From: Streptomyces ochraceiscleroticus
GTDB taxonomy: Bacteria; Actinomycetota; Actinomycetes; Streptomycetales; Streptomycetaceae
DNA length: 64,000 nt
NCBI RefSeq assembly: GCF_000720485.1
Contig: NZ_JOAX01000018.1
Coordinates: 1-64,000, forward strand
Direction of reading: 5' to 3'
Shown: one piece after another, positions 15,718-24,437 of the stretch
Numbering within the stretch: the first letter of the stretch is position 1
Layout: the number at the start of each line of letters is the position of its first letter
Notes under the pieces: model-generated
What the model was told of the DNA's origin: nothing
Database searches by the model: none
The model's input: only the letters and a program-made list of their open reading frames with translations
Program-made: the position numbers and the translations under genes

Positions 15718-17418
15718 TCACGGTCCCGCTCCGGCGTGCCCGGAGTCCGCCCCGGCGTGCGGGGCGTCCCTCCCGGTCAGTTCCGCGTGCATCGTGGCGC
15801 GGAGCCGGAGCGTGCCGACCAGCCGCTGGAAGGCCTCGGACCAGTAGCCGTCCGCGCCGGGCGAGCCGTCCTCCGGCTCGCCGCCCTGCGCCGTGAGCAT
15901 GTCGAGCCGGTCCGCCGCGGCCGGGTCCAGACACCGTTCGGCCAGCCCCATGACCCCGCTGAAGCTCCACGGATAGCTGCCGGCGTCCCGCGCGATGTCC
16001 AGCGCGTCGACCACCGCCCGGCCGAGCGGCTCGGCCCACGGCACGGCGCACACCCCCAGCAGCCGGAACGCGTCCGACAGTCCGTGCGACGCGATGAACT
16101 CCGCCACCCACGCCGCGCGTTCCCCCGCGGGCAGCACCCCCAGCAGCTTCGCCGCATCCCGCGACGACCCGGCCTCCCCATCGGAAGCGGCGATACCGGG
16201 AGCAGCGCTGCCCGATATTCCGTTGCCGGCTGCGGTCGGGGCGCCCAGGAGCGCCCGTGCCCAGGCGGCGTTGCGCTGGCGCACCGCCGCCCGGCACCAG
16301 GCGTCGTGCACCTCCGTCCGCCGCCCGTCCGCCACCGGCAGCGCGACGATCTCCTCCGGGCTGCGGCCTCCCAGTAGTCCCGGCCACACCCCGAGCGGTG
16401 TGGCCTCGAGCAACTGGGTCATCCACCACGCCCGTTCGCCCCGGCCGGCCGGGGCCTTCGCCACCACCCCGTCCCGTTCCATCCCCGCGTCGCAGGCCCG
16501 CGGCGGCGTCACGACGAGGACCGGGCCCGCGGTCGGCTGCTCCCGGTCCGCGCCGTCGTACTCGGCCGCTTCGTCGAGCCGGAGGCAGGCCGTGGCGCGT
16601 TCGGCCATGCGGGATGCCAGAGCGGACTCCGGCAGGGCGGAGAGCAGTTCGGCGGCTGTCGCCCGGACGTTACGGCTGCGGTCGGACAGCGCCTTCTCCA
16701 GGAACGGCTCGTCGGCCGGCGACAGCCCCTCGCGGAGCGAGTCCAGGAACATCAGCCGGTCCTCGGCCCGTTCGGTGGACCACGTGCCCGCGAGCAGCGC
16801 CAGGCCCGCCGCCGGATCGAGGCGGCGGGTCGCCGACAGCAGCGCGACCCGCTCCGCGAACAGGCCCTCTTCCCAGAGGCGTTGACTTGCCGCGTGGTCC
16901 TGTCGCGCGGGCAGTGCCGCCGCGCCGCCGATCCCGCGCAGCGCGAACTTCCAGTCGTCGTTCAGCCGCGCCAGCCACAGCGCCCGCGGCCCGGCCAGCG
17001 CGAGCGCGGCCGGCTGCAGGTCCGTACGGGCCCGGGCCGCGTCCAGCAGGGCCGGCAGCAGTGCGGCGGGCGCGCGGTACCCCTGCTCCCCGGCCGTCGC
17101 GAGCCACTGCGGCAGCAGCTCCGTCAGGTCGGGGGCCGCGCCGCGCCGGCTGCCCGCATGGCCGCCCCGGTCGGCCAGCAGCAGCGCCAGCCTGCGCCGT
17201 GCCGCGTCCGGCAGCTCGGGTCGCGGGTCCGGCGGGGCGACGGCCGGCCGCTCCGCGGCGGGCGCGGGGCGCAGGCCCGCCCGCCGCCGTACCGTGCTCA
17301 CCGCGGCCGCGTCCAGCAGCGCGGCGGCGGGCTCCCGCCCCGCATGCACCGGCACCGGCGCGGCCCGCCGCTCCGTCCCGAGCAGCGCGGCACTCACCAG
17401 CTCCCCCCAAGAAGCCAT
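15718..17418 (-). CDS. DUF5691 family protein
   Basis: 566 aa, mainly alpha-helical, Ala/Leu/Arg-rich, with HEAT-like short helices (for example DPAAGLALLAGTWSTERAEDR, LREGLSPADEPFLEKALSD, SRNVRATAAELLSAL). It opens MASWGELVSAALLGTERR, the usual start of this family as I recall it. The ATG at 17418 has GGGGGA upstream; an in-frame ATG at 17472 is an alternative. It lies 98 bases downstream of the SWIM gene and is probably co-transcribed with it. Function unknown; the fixed company of a SWIM protein, MoxR ATPase, DUF5682 and VWA suggests it is one subunit of a shared system. Confidence 0.85.
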   Translation of the reverse strand: MASWGELVSAALLGTERRAAPVPVHAGREPAAALLDAAAVSTVRRRAGLRPAPAAERPAVAPPDPRPELPDAARRRLALLLADRGGHAGSRRGAAPDLTELLPQWLATAGEQGYRAPAALLPALLDAARARTDLQPAALALAGPRALWLARLNDDWKFALRGIGGAAALPARQDHAASQRLWEEGLFAERVALLSATRRLDPAAGLALLAGTWSTERAEDRLMFLDSLREGLSPADEPFLEKALSDRSRNVRATAAELLSALPESALASRMAERATACLRLDEAAEYDGADREQPTAGPVLVVTPPRACDAGMERDGVVAKAPAGRGERAWWMTQLLEATPLGVWPGLLGGRSPEEIVALPVADGRRTEVHDAWCRAAVRQRNAAWARALLGAPTAAGNGISGSAAPGIAASDGEAGSSRDAAKLLGVLPAGERAAWVAEFIASHGLSDAFRLLGVCAVPWAEPLGRAVVDALDIARDAGSYPWSFSGVMGLAERCLDPAAADRLDMLTAQGGEPEDGSPGADGYWSEAFQRLVGTLRLRATMHAELTGRDAPHAGADSGHAGAGP

Positions 17419-17515
17419 CCGGTCCCCCTTCTGGACGGTCACGCTCCCGCTGGTTTCTCTCGTCTCATTCACGGCGTCCCTCCCCTCCCGTCGGTCGTTC
17501 GGCTCCGAGCCGTTC

Positions 17516-18967
17516 TCACAGCGCCACCGGCGCCGGGTCCCATGTCGTCAGCGGGACGAAGCCCCGGTGGCCGCACTCGCCGAACACGGTGAGGGGGCCG
17601 CCGCCGGATATCGCGGCGAGCTGCCACAGGCCCGCACCGCCCTCGCAGCGAGGGTCCACGGGCAGCGCCGACTCGCCGTCGGCGTCGGCCAGTTGCCACC
17701 CGGTGCCCGGCCGCCCCGGCGTGGGCGGCCGGCCCGGTATCGGTACGACGTCGGCCAGCACCACCGGCCAGGAGTCCAGCCACGGGTCGTCGCGCAGCGC
17801 GTCACCGTACGCGGCGAGCGCGGCGTCCGCGCCGCACCCGGCCGGTACGCCGCCGGGAGCGGCCGGTGCGTACCGCTCGCCCACGGCGACGCGCAGCGGG
17901 CGGGCGCCCGGGTAGTACGTCAGATCGGCGTCCAGGACGAGCCCCGGCGGCAGGGCGAGATCGTGCGCCCGCCCGGGGCCCGCGAAGGAGAGGTGCAGCG
18001 CCATCCGGCCCGTCCGCTCGCCCCGCATCCATATGCGCCGCGTGGTCAGCTTGCCCTGCGGGCCTTCCTCGCGGTCCTGCTGCGACAGCACCAGCCAGCG
18101 GTCCCGCACCGTCCGCTCCTCGGACGCGGCCGCGGGACCGGACGCATCGGTCGTCAGGCCCACTCGCGAGCGGACCGTGGCCGCCAGCGGCTCCGGAAGC
18201 CGCTCGATACCAAGGAGCCCCTCGTCGAGCAGGTGCAGCAGCGCGCATTCCTCCAGCAGCCGGGACGGCCAGTCGGCGCCGGAGCCCGGGATGGACCCCA
18301 ACTCCCGCACCCGGGCCGCCAGTCCGGGCGCCTGGGCGTCCACCATGCGGGCCGCTGTCTCATCCCAACTGCCGTACCCCGCGCGGTCCGCCGCGGCCAG
18401 CCCGGACCGCAGCAGGTCGGCGAGGCGCCGCTCCAGCTCCTCGGCCCCCGCGCCGACCCGCTGCGCCCGGCGCTCCGCCCGCCGGCGCGCCCCCTCCGGG
18501 TCCGCGAGCCCCTTACTGCCCTTGTCCTTGCCCCCGTCCTTGTCCCCCTTGCCGGGCCGGTCCTCGCGGTGCTCGCGCCGCCCGGACAGCCACTCGGCTA
18601 CCCACAGCGGCGGCTCGCCGCCCGTCACCACACCCCCGTCATCCCCGTCGGAGCCGTCCTCTCCGGCCCACAGCAACAGCAGTCCCAGCGCGTGCTTGCA
18701 CGGGAACTTGCGGCTCGGGCAACTGCACTTGAAGGCAGGCCCCGTCGTGTCCACCATCGCTCGGTATGGCGTGCTCCCGCTCCCTTTGCACACGCCCCAC
18801 ACCGCTCCGTCGCCCGCGCCCGCCTCCGACCACGGGCCGGGCGTCGCGAGCTTGCCGCCGGCCTTGCGCGACGCCGCGTCGGGCGCCACCGCCAGTACCT
18901 GCTCGGTCGTCCAGCGTTCCCCCTGCGCTCGGGGGTTCGGGGTTTTCTCCCCGTCCATTCCCAGCAT
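17516..18967 (-). CDS. SWIM zinc-finger protein
   Basis: 483 aa. The zinc finger C-x-C-x(n)-C-x-H is visible as FKCSCPSRKFPCKHALGLLLLW near residue 80-100. A Lys/Asp/Gly-rich linker and a long domain with no motif I can name follow. SWIM fingers bind DNA or protein. Start: an upstream frame to 18997 exists, but that start lies inside the -35 of the promoter described at 18975-19056. I therefore choose the ATG at 18967, which coincides with the predicted transcript start (leaderless); the ATG at 18958 is also possible. First gene of the leftward half of the divergent island, followed by DUF5691. Confidence 0.88.
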   Translation of the reverse strand: MLGMDGEKTPNPRAQGERWTTEQVLAVAPDAASRKAGGKLATPGPWSEAGAGDGAVWGVCKGSGSTPYRAMVDTTGPAFKCSCPSRKFPCKHALGLLLLWAGEDGSDGDDGGVVTGGEPPLWVAEWLSGRREHREDRPGKGDKDGGKDKGSKGLADPEGARRRAERRAQRVGAGAEELERRLADLLRSGLAAADRAGYGSWDETAARMVDAQAPGLAARVRELGSIPGSGADWPSRLLEECALLHLLDEGLLGIERLPEPLAATVRSRVGLTTDASGPAAASEERTVRDRWLVLSQQDREEGPQGKLTTRRIWMRGERTGRMALHLSFAGPGRAHDLALPPGLVLDADLTYYPGARPLRVAVGERYAPAAPGGVPAGCGADAALAAYGDALRDDPWLDSWPVVLADVVPIPGRPPTPGRPGTGWQLADADGESALPVDPRCEGGAGLWQLAAISGGGPLTVFGECGHRGFVPLTTWDPAPVAL

Positions 18968-18974
18968 GTCGAAA

Positions 18975-19056
18975 ACGCTAGACCCAGCCACTGACAATCG
19001 CTCTGACCAGCAGGTTTGTCACGGCGGGGTCGATTGTCAGTGGCATGGTGCAGTCT
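18975..19056. promoter_or_regulatory. Symmetric divergent promoter, RecA-NDp/PafBC-like
   Basis: A perfect 14-bp inverted repeat (18987-19000 and 19031-19044; half-site CGATTGTCAGTGGC) flanks a 30-base centre. Each half contains TTGTCAGTG followed after exactly eight bases by a -10: TAGCGT on the minus strand (18980-18975) and CAGTCT on the plus strand (19051-19056). TTGTC(R)GTG-N8-TANNNT is the consensus I know for LexA/RecA-independent DNA-damage promoters in mycobacteria and Streptomyces, activated by PafBC. The minus half is a full match; the plus half lacks the first T of the -10. Confidence 0.75.
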
Positions 19057-19120
19057 GGAATCCGCAAGCGGCCCGCGAGTTGCGGGGTGCGGGCCGTAGG
19101 GCCTGGGACAAGGGGGAGTC

Positions 19121-20278
19121 ATGGATTGCGCGAGGGTGGAGAACGGCGCGGGGAACGGCCGGGGGACGGCGGCGGTAGCCGGGCGGCAGGACGGCGAAGC
19201 GGTGGCGCTGCGGCCGCACGCGGAAGATGCATTCGCAAAGGAGCTGGCCGCGCTGGCGGCCGCGGACGACCGGCCGCGGCCCGAGCGCTGGCGCCTCTCG
19301 CCGTGGGCGGTGGCGACGTATCTGCTCGGCGGCACGCTCGCGGACGGCACGGTCATCACGCCGAAGTACGTCGGCCCGCGCCGCATCGTCGAGGTCGCGG
19401 TCACCACCCTCGCGACCGACCGCGCGCTGCTGCTCCTCGGCGTGCCCGGCACGGCCAAGACCTGGGTGTCGGAGCATCTCGCGGCGGCGGTCAGCGGCGA
19501 CTCCACGCTCCTGGTCCAGGGCACGGCCGGCACGCCGGAGGAGGCGATCCGGTACGGCTGGAACTACGCACGGCTGCTCGCGCACGGCCCCAGCCGGGAC
19601 GCGCTGGTGCCCAGCCCCGTCATGCGCGCGATGGCAGAGGGCATGACCGCGCGGGTCGAGGAGCTGACGCGGATCCCGGCGGACGTGCAGGACACGCTCA
19701 TCACCATCCTGTCGGAGAAGACGCTGCCCATACCGGAGTTGGGCCAGGAGGTGCAGGCGGTCCGCGGTTTCAACCTCATCGCCACCGCCAACGACCGCGA
19801 CCGCGGGGTCAATGAGCTCTCCAGCGCGCTGCGCCGTCGCTTCAACACGGTCGTGCTGCCGCTGCCGGCCACGCCGGACGAGGAGGTCGACATCGTCACG
19901 CGCCGCGTCGATCAGATCGGCCGCTCGCTGGACCTGCCGCCGGCGCCGGACGGCATGGCCGAGATCCGCCGGGTCGTGACGGTCTTCCGCGAGCTGCGGG
20001 ACGGCCTGACGACGGACGGCCGTACAAAGCTCAAGTCGCCCTCGGGGACGCTGTCCACGGCGGAGGCGATCTCCGTGGTCACCAACGGGCTGGCGTTGGC
20101 GACGCACTTCGGAGACGGCGTGCTGCGGCCGTCGGACGTCGCGGCGGGCATCCTGGGCGCGGTGGTCCGGGACCCGGCGGCCGACCGCGTCGTCTGGCAG
20201 GAGTACCTGGAGTCGGTCGTGCGCGAGCGCGACGGCTGGAAGGACTTCTACCGCGCCTGCCGGGAGGTGAGCGCATGA
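19121..20278 (+). CDS. MoxR-type AAA+ ATPase
   Basis: 385 aa. Walker A GVPGTAKT (residues 107-114), a degenerate Walker B region (ARVEELTRIPADVQDTLI) where MoxR proteins usually have DEINR, a sensor-1-like FNLIATANDRDRGV and an arginine-finger-like ALRRRFN. MoxR ATPases usually work with a VWA partner to remodel or load a client. ATG start at 19121 behind AGGGGGAG with only two bases of spacing, somewhat tight. The end overlaps the DUF5682 gene by four bases (ATGA). First gene of the rightward half of the island. Confidence 0.9.
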   Translation: MDCARVENGAGNGRGTAAVAGRQDGEAVALRPHAEDAFAKELAALAAADDRPRPERWRLSPWAVATYLLGGTLADGTVITPKYVGPRRIVEVAVTTLATDRALLLLGVPGTAKTWVSEHLAAAVSGDSTLLVQGTAGTPEEAIRYGWNYARLLAHGPSRDALVPSPVMRAMAEGMTARVEELTRIPADVQDTLITILSEKTLPIPELGQEVQAVRGFNLIATANDRDRGVNELSSALRRRFNTVVLPLPATPDEEVDIVTRRVDQIGRSLDLPPAPDGMAEIRRVVTVFRELRDGLTTDGRTKLKSPSGTLSTAEAISVVTNGLALATHFGDGVLRPSDVAAGILGAVVRDPAADRVVWQEYLESVVRERDGWKDFYRACREVSA

Positions 20279-22851
20279 CGACCCGGACAGCGGAGCACGG
20301 TACGGAGCGCGGCACGGGGGAGCGGCGGGCGGCCGGTCCGTGGCTGCTCGGGGTGCGGCATCACGGGCCCGGGTCGGCCCGTGCGGTCGGGGCGGCGCTG
20401 GCGCAGTACGAGCCGAAGGCGCTGCTCATCGAGGGGCCGCCGGAGGCGGACGCGCTGGTGGCGCTGGCCGCGGACGAGGAGATGCGGCCGCCGGTCGCGC
20501 TGCTCGCGCACGTGGCCGACGACCCGGGGCGGGCCGCGTTCTGGCCGATGGCGGAGTTCTCCCCGGAGTGGGTGGCCCTCCGGTGGGCGCTGCGGCGCGG
20601 CGTCCCGGTGCGCTTCATCGACCTTCCGGCGGCGCATTCCCTCGCGGGGTCGGGGTCGGGGTCGGGGCCGGAGGAGCCTTCGCTCGCGGGCCCGGAGGCC
20701 GAGGCCGAGGCGGAGGCGGAAGCGGGGGAGGGGACGGCCCCGGACGGACCCGCTGAGCCGGCTGGTCCCGTGGCGGGCGACGCGCGGGTCGATCCCCTCG
20801 GGGTACTGGCCGAGGCCGCCGGGTACGACGACGCGGAGCGCTGGTGGGAGGACGTGGTCGAACACCGCGGTACGGCCGCATCCGGTGACGCGCTCGCCCC
20901 CTTCGAAGCGCTGGCCGAGGCGATGGGCGCACTCCGGGAGGAGGGGGAGGCGGGCGAGGAGGGCGGGGCCTCCCGGGACGCCGTGCGCGAAGCGCACATG
21001 CGGCTGCGGTTGCGTGAGGCGCGGCGGGAGTTCGGGGACGACATCGCGGTCGTCTGCGGGGCGTGGCACGTACCGGCACTCGCCCGCCGGACGACCGTCA
21101 CCGCCGACCGCGCCCTCCTCAAGGGCCTCCCGAAGGCCAAGGTGTCGGTCACCTGGGTCCCGTGGACGCACCGCAGGCTGTCCCGGAGCAGCGGTTACGG
21201 CGCGGGGATCGCCTCACCGGGCTGGTACGGCCACCTCTTCAGCAGCCCCGACCGCCCCATAGAGCGATGGCTGACCAAGGTCGCGGGGCTGCTGCGGGGA
21301 GAGGACTACGCCGTCTCCACCGCCCACGTCATCGAAGCGGTGCGGCTCGCCGAGTCGCTCGCGGCGATGCGCGGCCGCCCGCTCGCCGGTCTCACCGAGA
21401 CCGAGGACGCGGTGCGCGCCGTGCTGAGCGACGGCTCCGACGTCCCCGCCTCGCTGATCCACGACCGGCTGGTGGTCGGCGACGTGCTCGGCGAGGTGCC
21501 GCGGGCCGCGCCCGCCGTGCCGCTCCAGCGGGACATCGCGCGGCTCCAGCGCACCCTGCGCCTCAAGCCGGAGGCGAAGGAGCGCGAGCTGGAGCTGGAC
21601 CTGCGCAAGGAGACCGACGCCGCGCGGAGCCGGCTGCTGCACCGGCTGCGGCTGCTGGACATCCCGTGGGGCGCGCCGACCCATTCCCGCACGAGTACGG
21701 GCACATTCCGGGAGACCTGGCGGCTGCGCTGGGAGCCGGAGCTGTCGGTGCGGGTCGCGGAGGCGGGCATCTGGGGGACGACGGTGCTCGCCGCGGCCAC
21801 GGCGCGGGCGGCGTCGGACGCGGCGGACGCGGGCGCGCTCGCCGAGGTCACGGCGCTGGCCGAGCGCTGCCTGCTGGCCGAACTGCCGGACGCGCTGCCG
21901 GTGGTGATGCGGGTACTGGCCGACCGGGCGGCGCTCGACGCCGACGTCGGCCACCTCGCCCAGGCGCTGCCCGCGCTGGTGCGGTCGGTGCGGTACGGCG
22001 ACGTGCGCGGCACGGACGCGGCGGCGCTGCGCGAGGTCGCGGTCGGCCTGGTCGAGCGGGTCTTCGTGGGCCTGCCGCCGGCGTGCGCGTCCCTGGACGC
22101 GGAGGGCGCGGCGGAGATGCGGACGCACCTCGATGCGACGCAGCAGGCCGTGGGGCTGCTGTCCCAGGTGACGGAGGACGGGGGGCTCCGCGGGCGGTGG
22201 ACCGCGGTGCTGCGCGTGCTGGCGGAGCGGGAGGCGATACCGGGGCTGATACGGGGGCGCGCAGCACGGATGCTCGTCGACGACGGCCGGCTGGAGGACG
22301 GCGGTACAGGCGGTACAGGAGGTACGAGCAGTGCGGGGGAGGGCGACGGTACTCGGGGGGACGGCGGGGCCGCTCGGCTCATGGGGCTCGCCCTCTCGCC
22401 GGGGGTGCCGCCCGCCGACGCCGCGGCCTGGATCGAGGGGTTCGTCGGGGGCGGGGCCGGCGGGGGAATGCTGCTGGTCCACGACGAGCGGCTGCTGGCG
22501 CTGCTGGACGGCTGGCTGACGCGGGTGCCGGGGGAGGCGTTCACGGACGTACTGCCGCTGCTGCGGAGGACGTTCTCGCAGTACGAGCCGGGGGTGCGGC
22601 GCACGCTCGGCGAGCTGGTACGGCGCGGGCCGGTGGCCGCCGGGGCGGTCGGCGGCGGTGCGGCGGTCGGCCACGGTGCCGCGGGCGGCGGCGAGGAGGC
22701 GGCAGCCCCCGGCTTCGGCCCGGGCCTGGACCGGGACCGCGCCGCGGCCGTCCTGCCGACCCTGCACGCCCTGTTGGGCGAGGGACCCGACGGCAGGGAC
22801 CGCGCGCTCACCACCACAGGAACGGACACACCCTCGGGGGAGAGGCGATGA
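20275..22851 (+). CDS. DUF5682 family protein
   Basis: 858 aa, coupled to the ATPase gene upstream and the VWA gene downstream by 4-base overlaps. The N-terminus reads WLLGVRHHGPGSARAVGAAL, then LLIEGPPEAD and VALRWALRRGVPVRFIDLPA. The HHGPGS and EGPxEAD motifs recall the TraB/PrgY/Tiki-like fold, but I can only suggest this. A later segment has GVWHVPAL-like AVVCGAWHVPALARR. The middle contains an acidic Gly/Ser-Glu linker with simple repeats (GSGSGSG). The C-terminal half is helical. Function unknown; a client or effector of the MoxR-VWA pair is a reasonable guess. Confidence 0.85.
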   Translation: MTTRTAEHGTERGTGERRAAGPWLLGVRHHGPGSARAVGAALAQYEPKALLIEGPPEADALVALAADEEMRPPVALLAHVADDPGRAAFWPMAEFSPEWVALRWALRRGVPVRFIDLPAAHSLAGSGSGSGPEEPSLAGPEAEAEAEAEAGEGTAPDGPAEPAGPVAGDARVDPLGVLAEAAGYDDAERWWEDVVEHRGTAASGDALAPFEALAEAMGALREEGEAGEEGGASRDAVREAHMRLRLREARREFGDDIAVVCGAWHVPALARRTTVTADRALLKGLPKAKVSVTWVPWTHRRLSRSSGYGAGIASPGWYGHLFSSPDRPIERWLTKVAGLLRGEDYAVSTAHVIEAVRLAESLAAMRGRPLAGLTETEDAVRAVLSDGSDVPASLIHDRLVVGDVLGEVPRAAPAVPLQRDIARLQRTLRLKPEAKERELELDLRKETDAARSRLLHRLRLLDIPWGAPTHSRTSTGTFRETWRLRWEPELSVRVAEAGIWGTTVLAAATARAASDAADAGALAEVTALAERCLLAELPDALPVVMRVLADRAALDADVGHLAQALPALVRSVRYGDVRGTDAAALREVAVGLVERVFVGLPPACASLDAEGAAEMRTHLDATQQAVGLLSQVTEDGGLRGRWTAVLRVLAEREAIPGLIRGRAARMLVDDGRLEDGGTGGTGGTSSAGEGDGTRGDGGAARLMGLALSPGVPPADAAAWIEGFVGGGAGGGMLLVHDERLLALLDGWLTRVPGEAFTDVLPLLRRTFSQYEPGVRRTLGELVRRGPVAAGAVGGGAAVGHGAAGGGEEAAAPGFGPGLDRDRAAAVLPTLHALLGEGPDGRDRALTTTGTDTPSGERR

Positions 22852-24134
22852 CCGCGGAGTCGGCAGCGATGGGGGCGACAGCGACGGAAGCGGTGGCGAT
22901 GGATCCGGTGGCGATGGATCCGGTGACTGGGGAACCGGAAACCGCTGATCAGGCCGAAGAGCGCCTGCGGCGTTGGCGGTTGGTGCTGGGCGGGGGAGAG
23001 GGCGACGGGACCGGGTGTGAACTGCGCGGGCGGGACGTCGCGATGGACGGCGCGCTCGGGGCGTTGTACGGCGGCGGTCCCGGTGAGGGGCCCGGCGCCG
23101 GGAGTGCCGGAGGGCGGGGCGGGCGGAAGGACGGCGCGTCGCGGTCCGGGGGGCTCGGCGGGTCCGCGCCCGTCGTGGCCAGGTGGCTCGGTGACATCCG
23201 CCGGTACTTTCCCACCCCCGTCGTCCAGGTGATGCAGCGGGACGCGATCGACCGGCTGGGCCTGTCCGCGCTGCTGCTGGAGCCGGAGATGCTCGAGGCC
23301 GTGGAGGCCGACGTCCACCTGGTCGGCACGCTGCTCTCGCTGCACAAGGCCATGCCCGAGACGACGAAGGAGACCGCACGGGCGGTCGTGCGCAAGGTCG
23401 TCGAGCAACTGGTGAAGCGGCTGGCGAGCCGGACGCGGGCCACGCTGACCGGCGCGCTGGACCGTTCGGCGCGGATCAGCCGGCCCCGGCACCGCGACAT
23501 CGACTGGGACCGCACGATCCGCGCGAACCTCAAGAACTACCTCCCCGAGTACGGCACGGTCGTGCCGGAGCGGCTGATCGGTTACGGGCGGGCGGCGCAG
23601 TCCGTCAAGAAGGAGGTCGTCCTCTGCATCGACCAGTCCGGTTCGATGGCGGCGTCCGTCGTGTACGCCTCGGTGTTCGGGGCGGTGCTCGCGTCCATGA
23701 GGTCGCTCGCCACCCGCCTGGTCGTCTTCGACACCTCGGTCGTCGACCTCACCGATCAGATCGACGATCCGGTGGACGTGCTCTTCGGTACGCAGCTCGG
23801 CGGTGGCACGGACATCAACCGGGCGCTGGCGTACTGCCAGTCGCGGATCACCCGGCCCGCCGAGACGGTCGTCGTGCTCATCAGCGACCTGTACGAGGGC
23901 GGGATACGGAACGAGATGCTGAAGCGGGTGGCGGCGATGAAGGCGTCCGGCGTGCAGTTCGTGACGCTGCTCGCGCTGTCGGACGAGGGGGCGCCCGCGT
24001 ACGACCGGGAGCACGCGGCGGCTCTCGGGGCGCTGGGGGCACCGGCGTTCGCCTGTACGCCGGATCTGTTTCCGGAGGTGATGGCGGCCGCGCTGGAGAA
24101 GCGGCCGCTGCCGATACCGGACCCGACGGGCTGA
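22848..24134 (+). CDS. VWA domain protein, MoxR partner
   Basis: 428 aa. The N-terminal about 95 residues are low-complexity and start with a duplicated VAMDP unit (15-bp repeat at 22893-22907/22908-22922). A helical region follows (about 100-240), then a von Willebrand A domain with an intact metal site: DQSGSM (about residue 261), the Thr in GGGTDIN and the Asp in LISDLYEGG. It is the last gene of the ATPase-DUF5682-VWA operon. VWA proteins act as substrate adaptors for MoxR ATPases, so a chaperone-like or conflict role is inferred. Confidence 0.9.
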   Translation: MTAESAAMGATATEAVAMDPVAMDPVTGEPETADQAEERLRRWRLVLGGGEGDGTGCELRGRDVAMDGALGALYGGGPGEGPGAGSAGGRGGRKDGASRSGGLGGSAPVVARWLGDIRRYFPTPVVQVMQRDAIDRLGLSALLLEPEMLEAVEADVHLVGTLLSLHKAMPETTKETARAVVRKVVEQLVKRLASRTRATLTGALDRSARISRPRHRDIDWDRTIRANLKNYLPEYGTVVPERLIGYGRAAQSVKKEVVLCIDQSGSMAASVVYASVFGAVLASMRSLATRLVVFDTSVVDLTDQIDDPVDVLFGTQLGGGTDINRALAYCQSRITRPAETVVVLISDLYEGGIRNEMLKRVAAMKASGVQFVTLLALSDEGAPAYDREHAAALGALGAPAFACTPDLFPEVMAAALEKRPLPIPDPTG

Positions 24135-24437
24135 CGCATACGCGTCCGCCGAGTCCTCCCCGGACGTCAGCCGAGCCGCCCCTCGCTGCATCAGCTACTC
24201 GCTTGCGGCGGCGTGTTCGCAGGTCGTACAGCCTTTCGTTAGTCTTCCGCCGGCCTTTCGTCACTGCCGATACCGGACATGACGGAGTAACGGTGACAGG
24301 TGGCACGGAGGACTTGCGCGGCACCTGGCTGCTCATGCAAGTATCTGCGCATCGCTCGATCACCCGCGACGTGCTGTGTGATGCGAGGTGCCCTGAGTGC
24401 CTCGCTCCCGGACGCCGTCCGTACGGGAAGGTCCCCC
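24135..24437. other. Intergenic region with no supported gene
   Basis: About 300 bases upstream of the secreted protein. A short direct repeat CCTTTCGT occurs at about 24231 and 24255. An ATG at 24381 in frame with the next gene is an alternative start. I see no clear promoter or RNA. Confidence 0.4.

Noticed and set aside
17472..18997. Longer starts for the DUF5691 (17472) and SWIM (18997) genes
   Set aside because: The SWIM extension starts within the predicted -35; for DUF5691 the ATG at 17418 has the better ribosome site and family-like beginning. The 17472 start stays possible.
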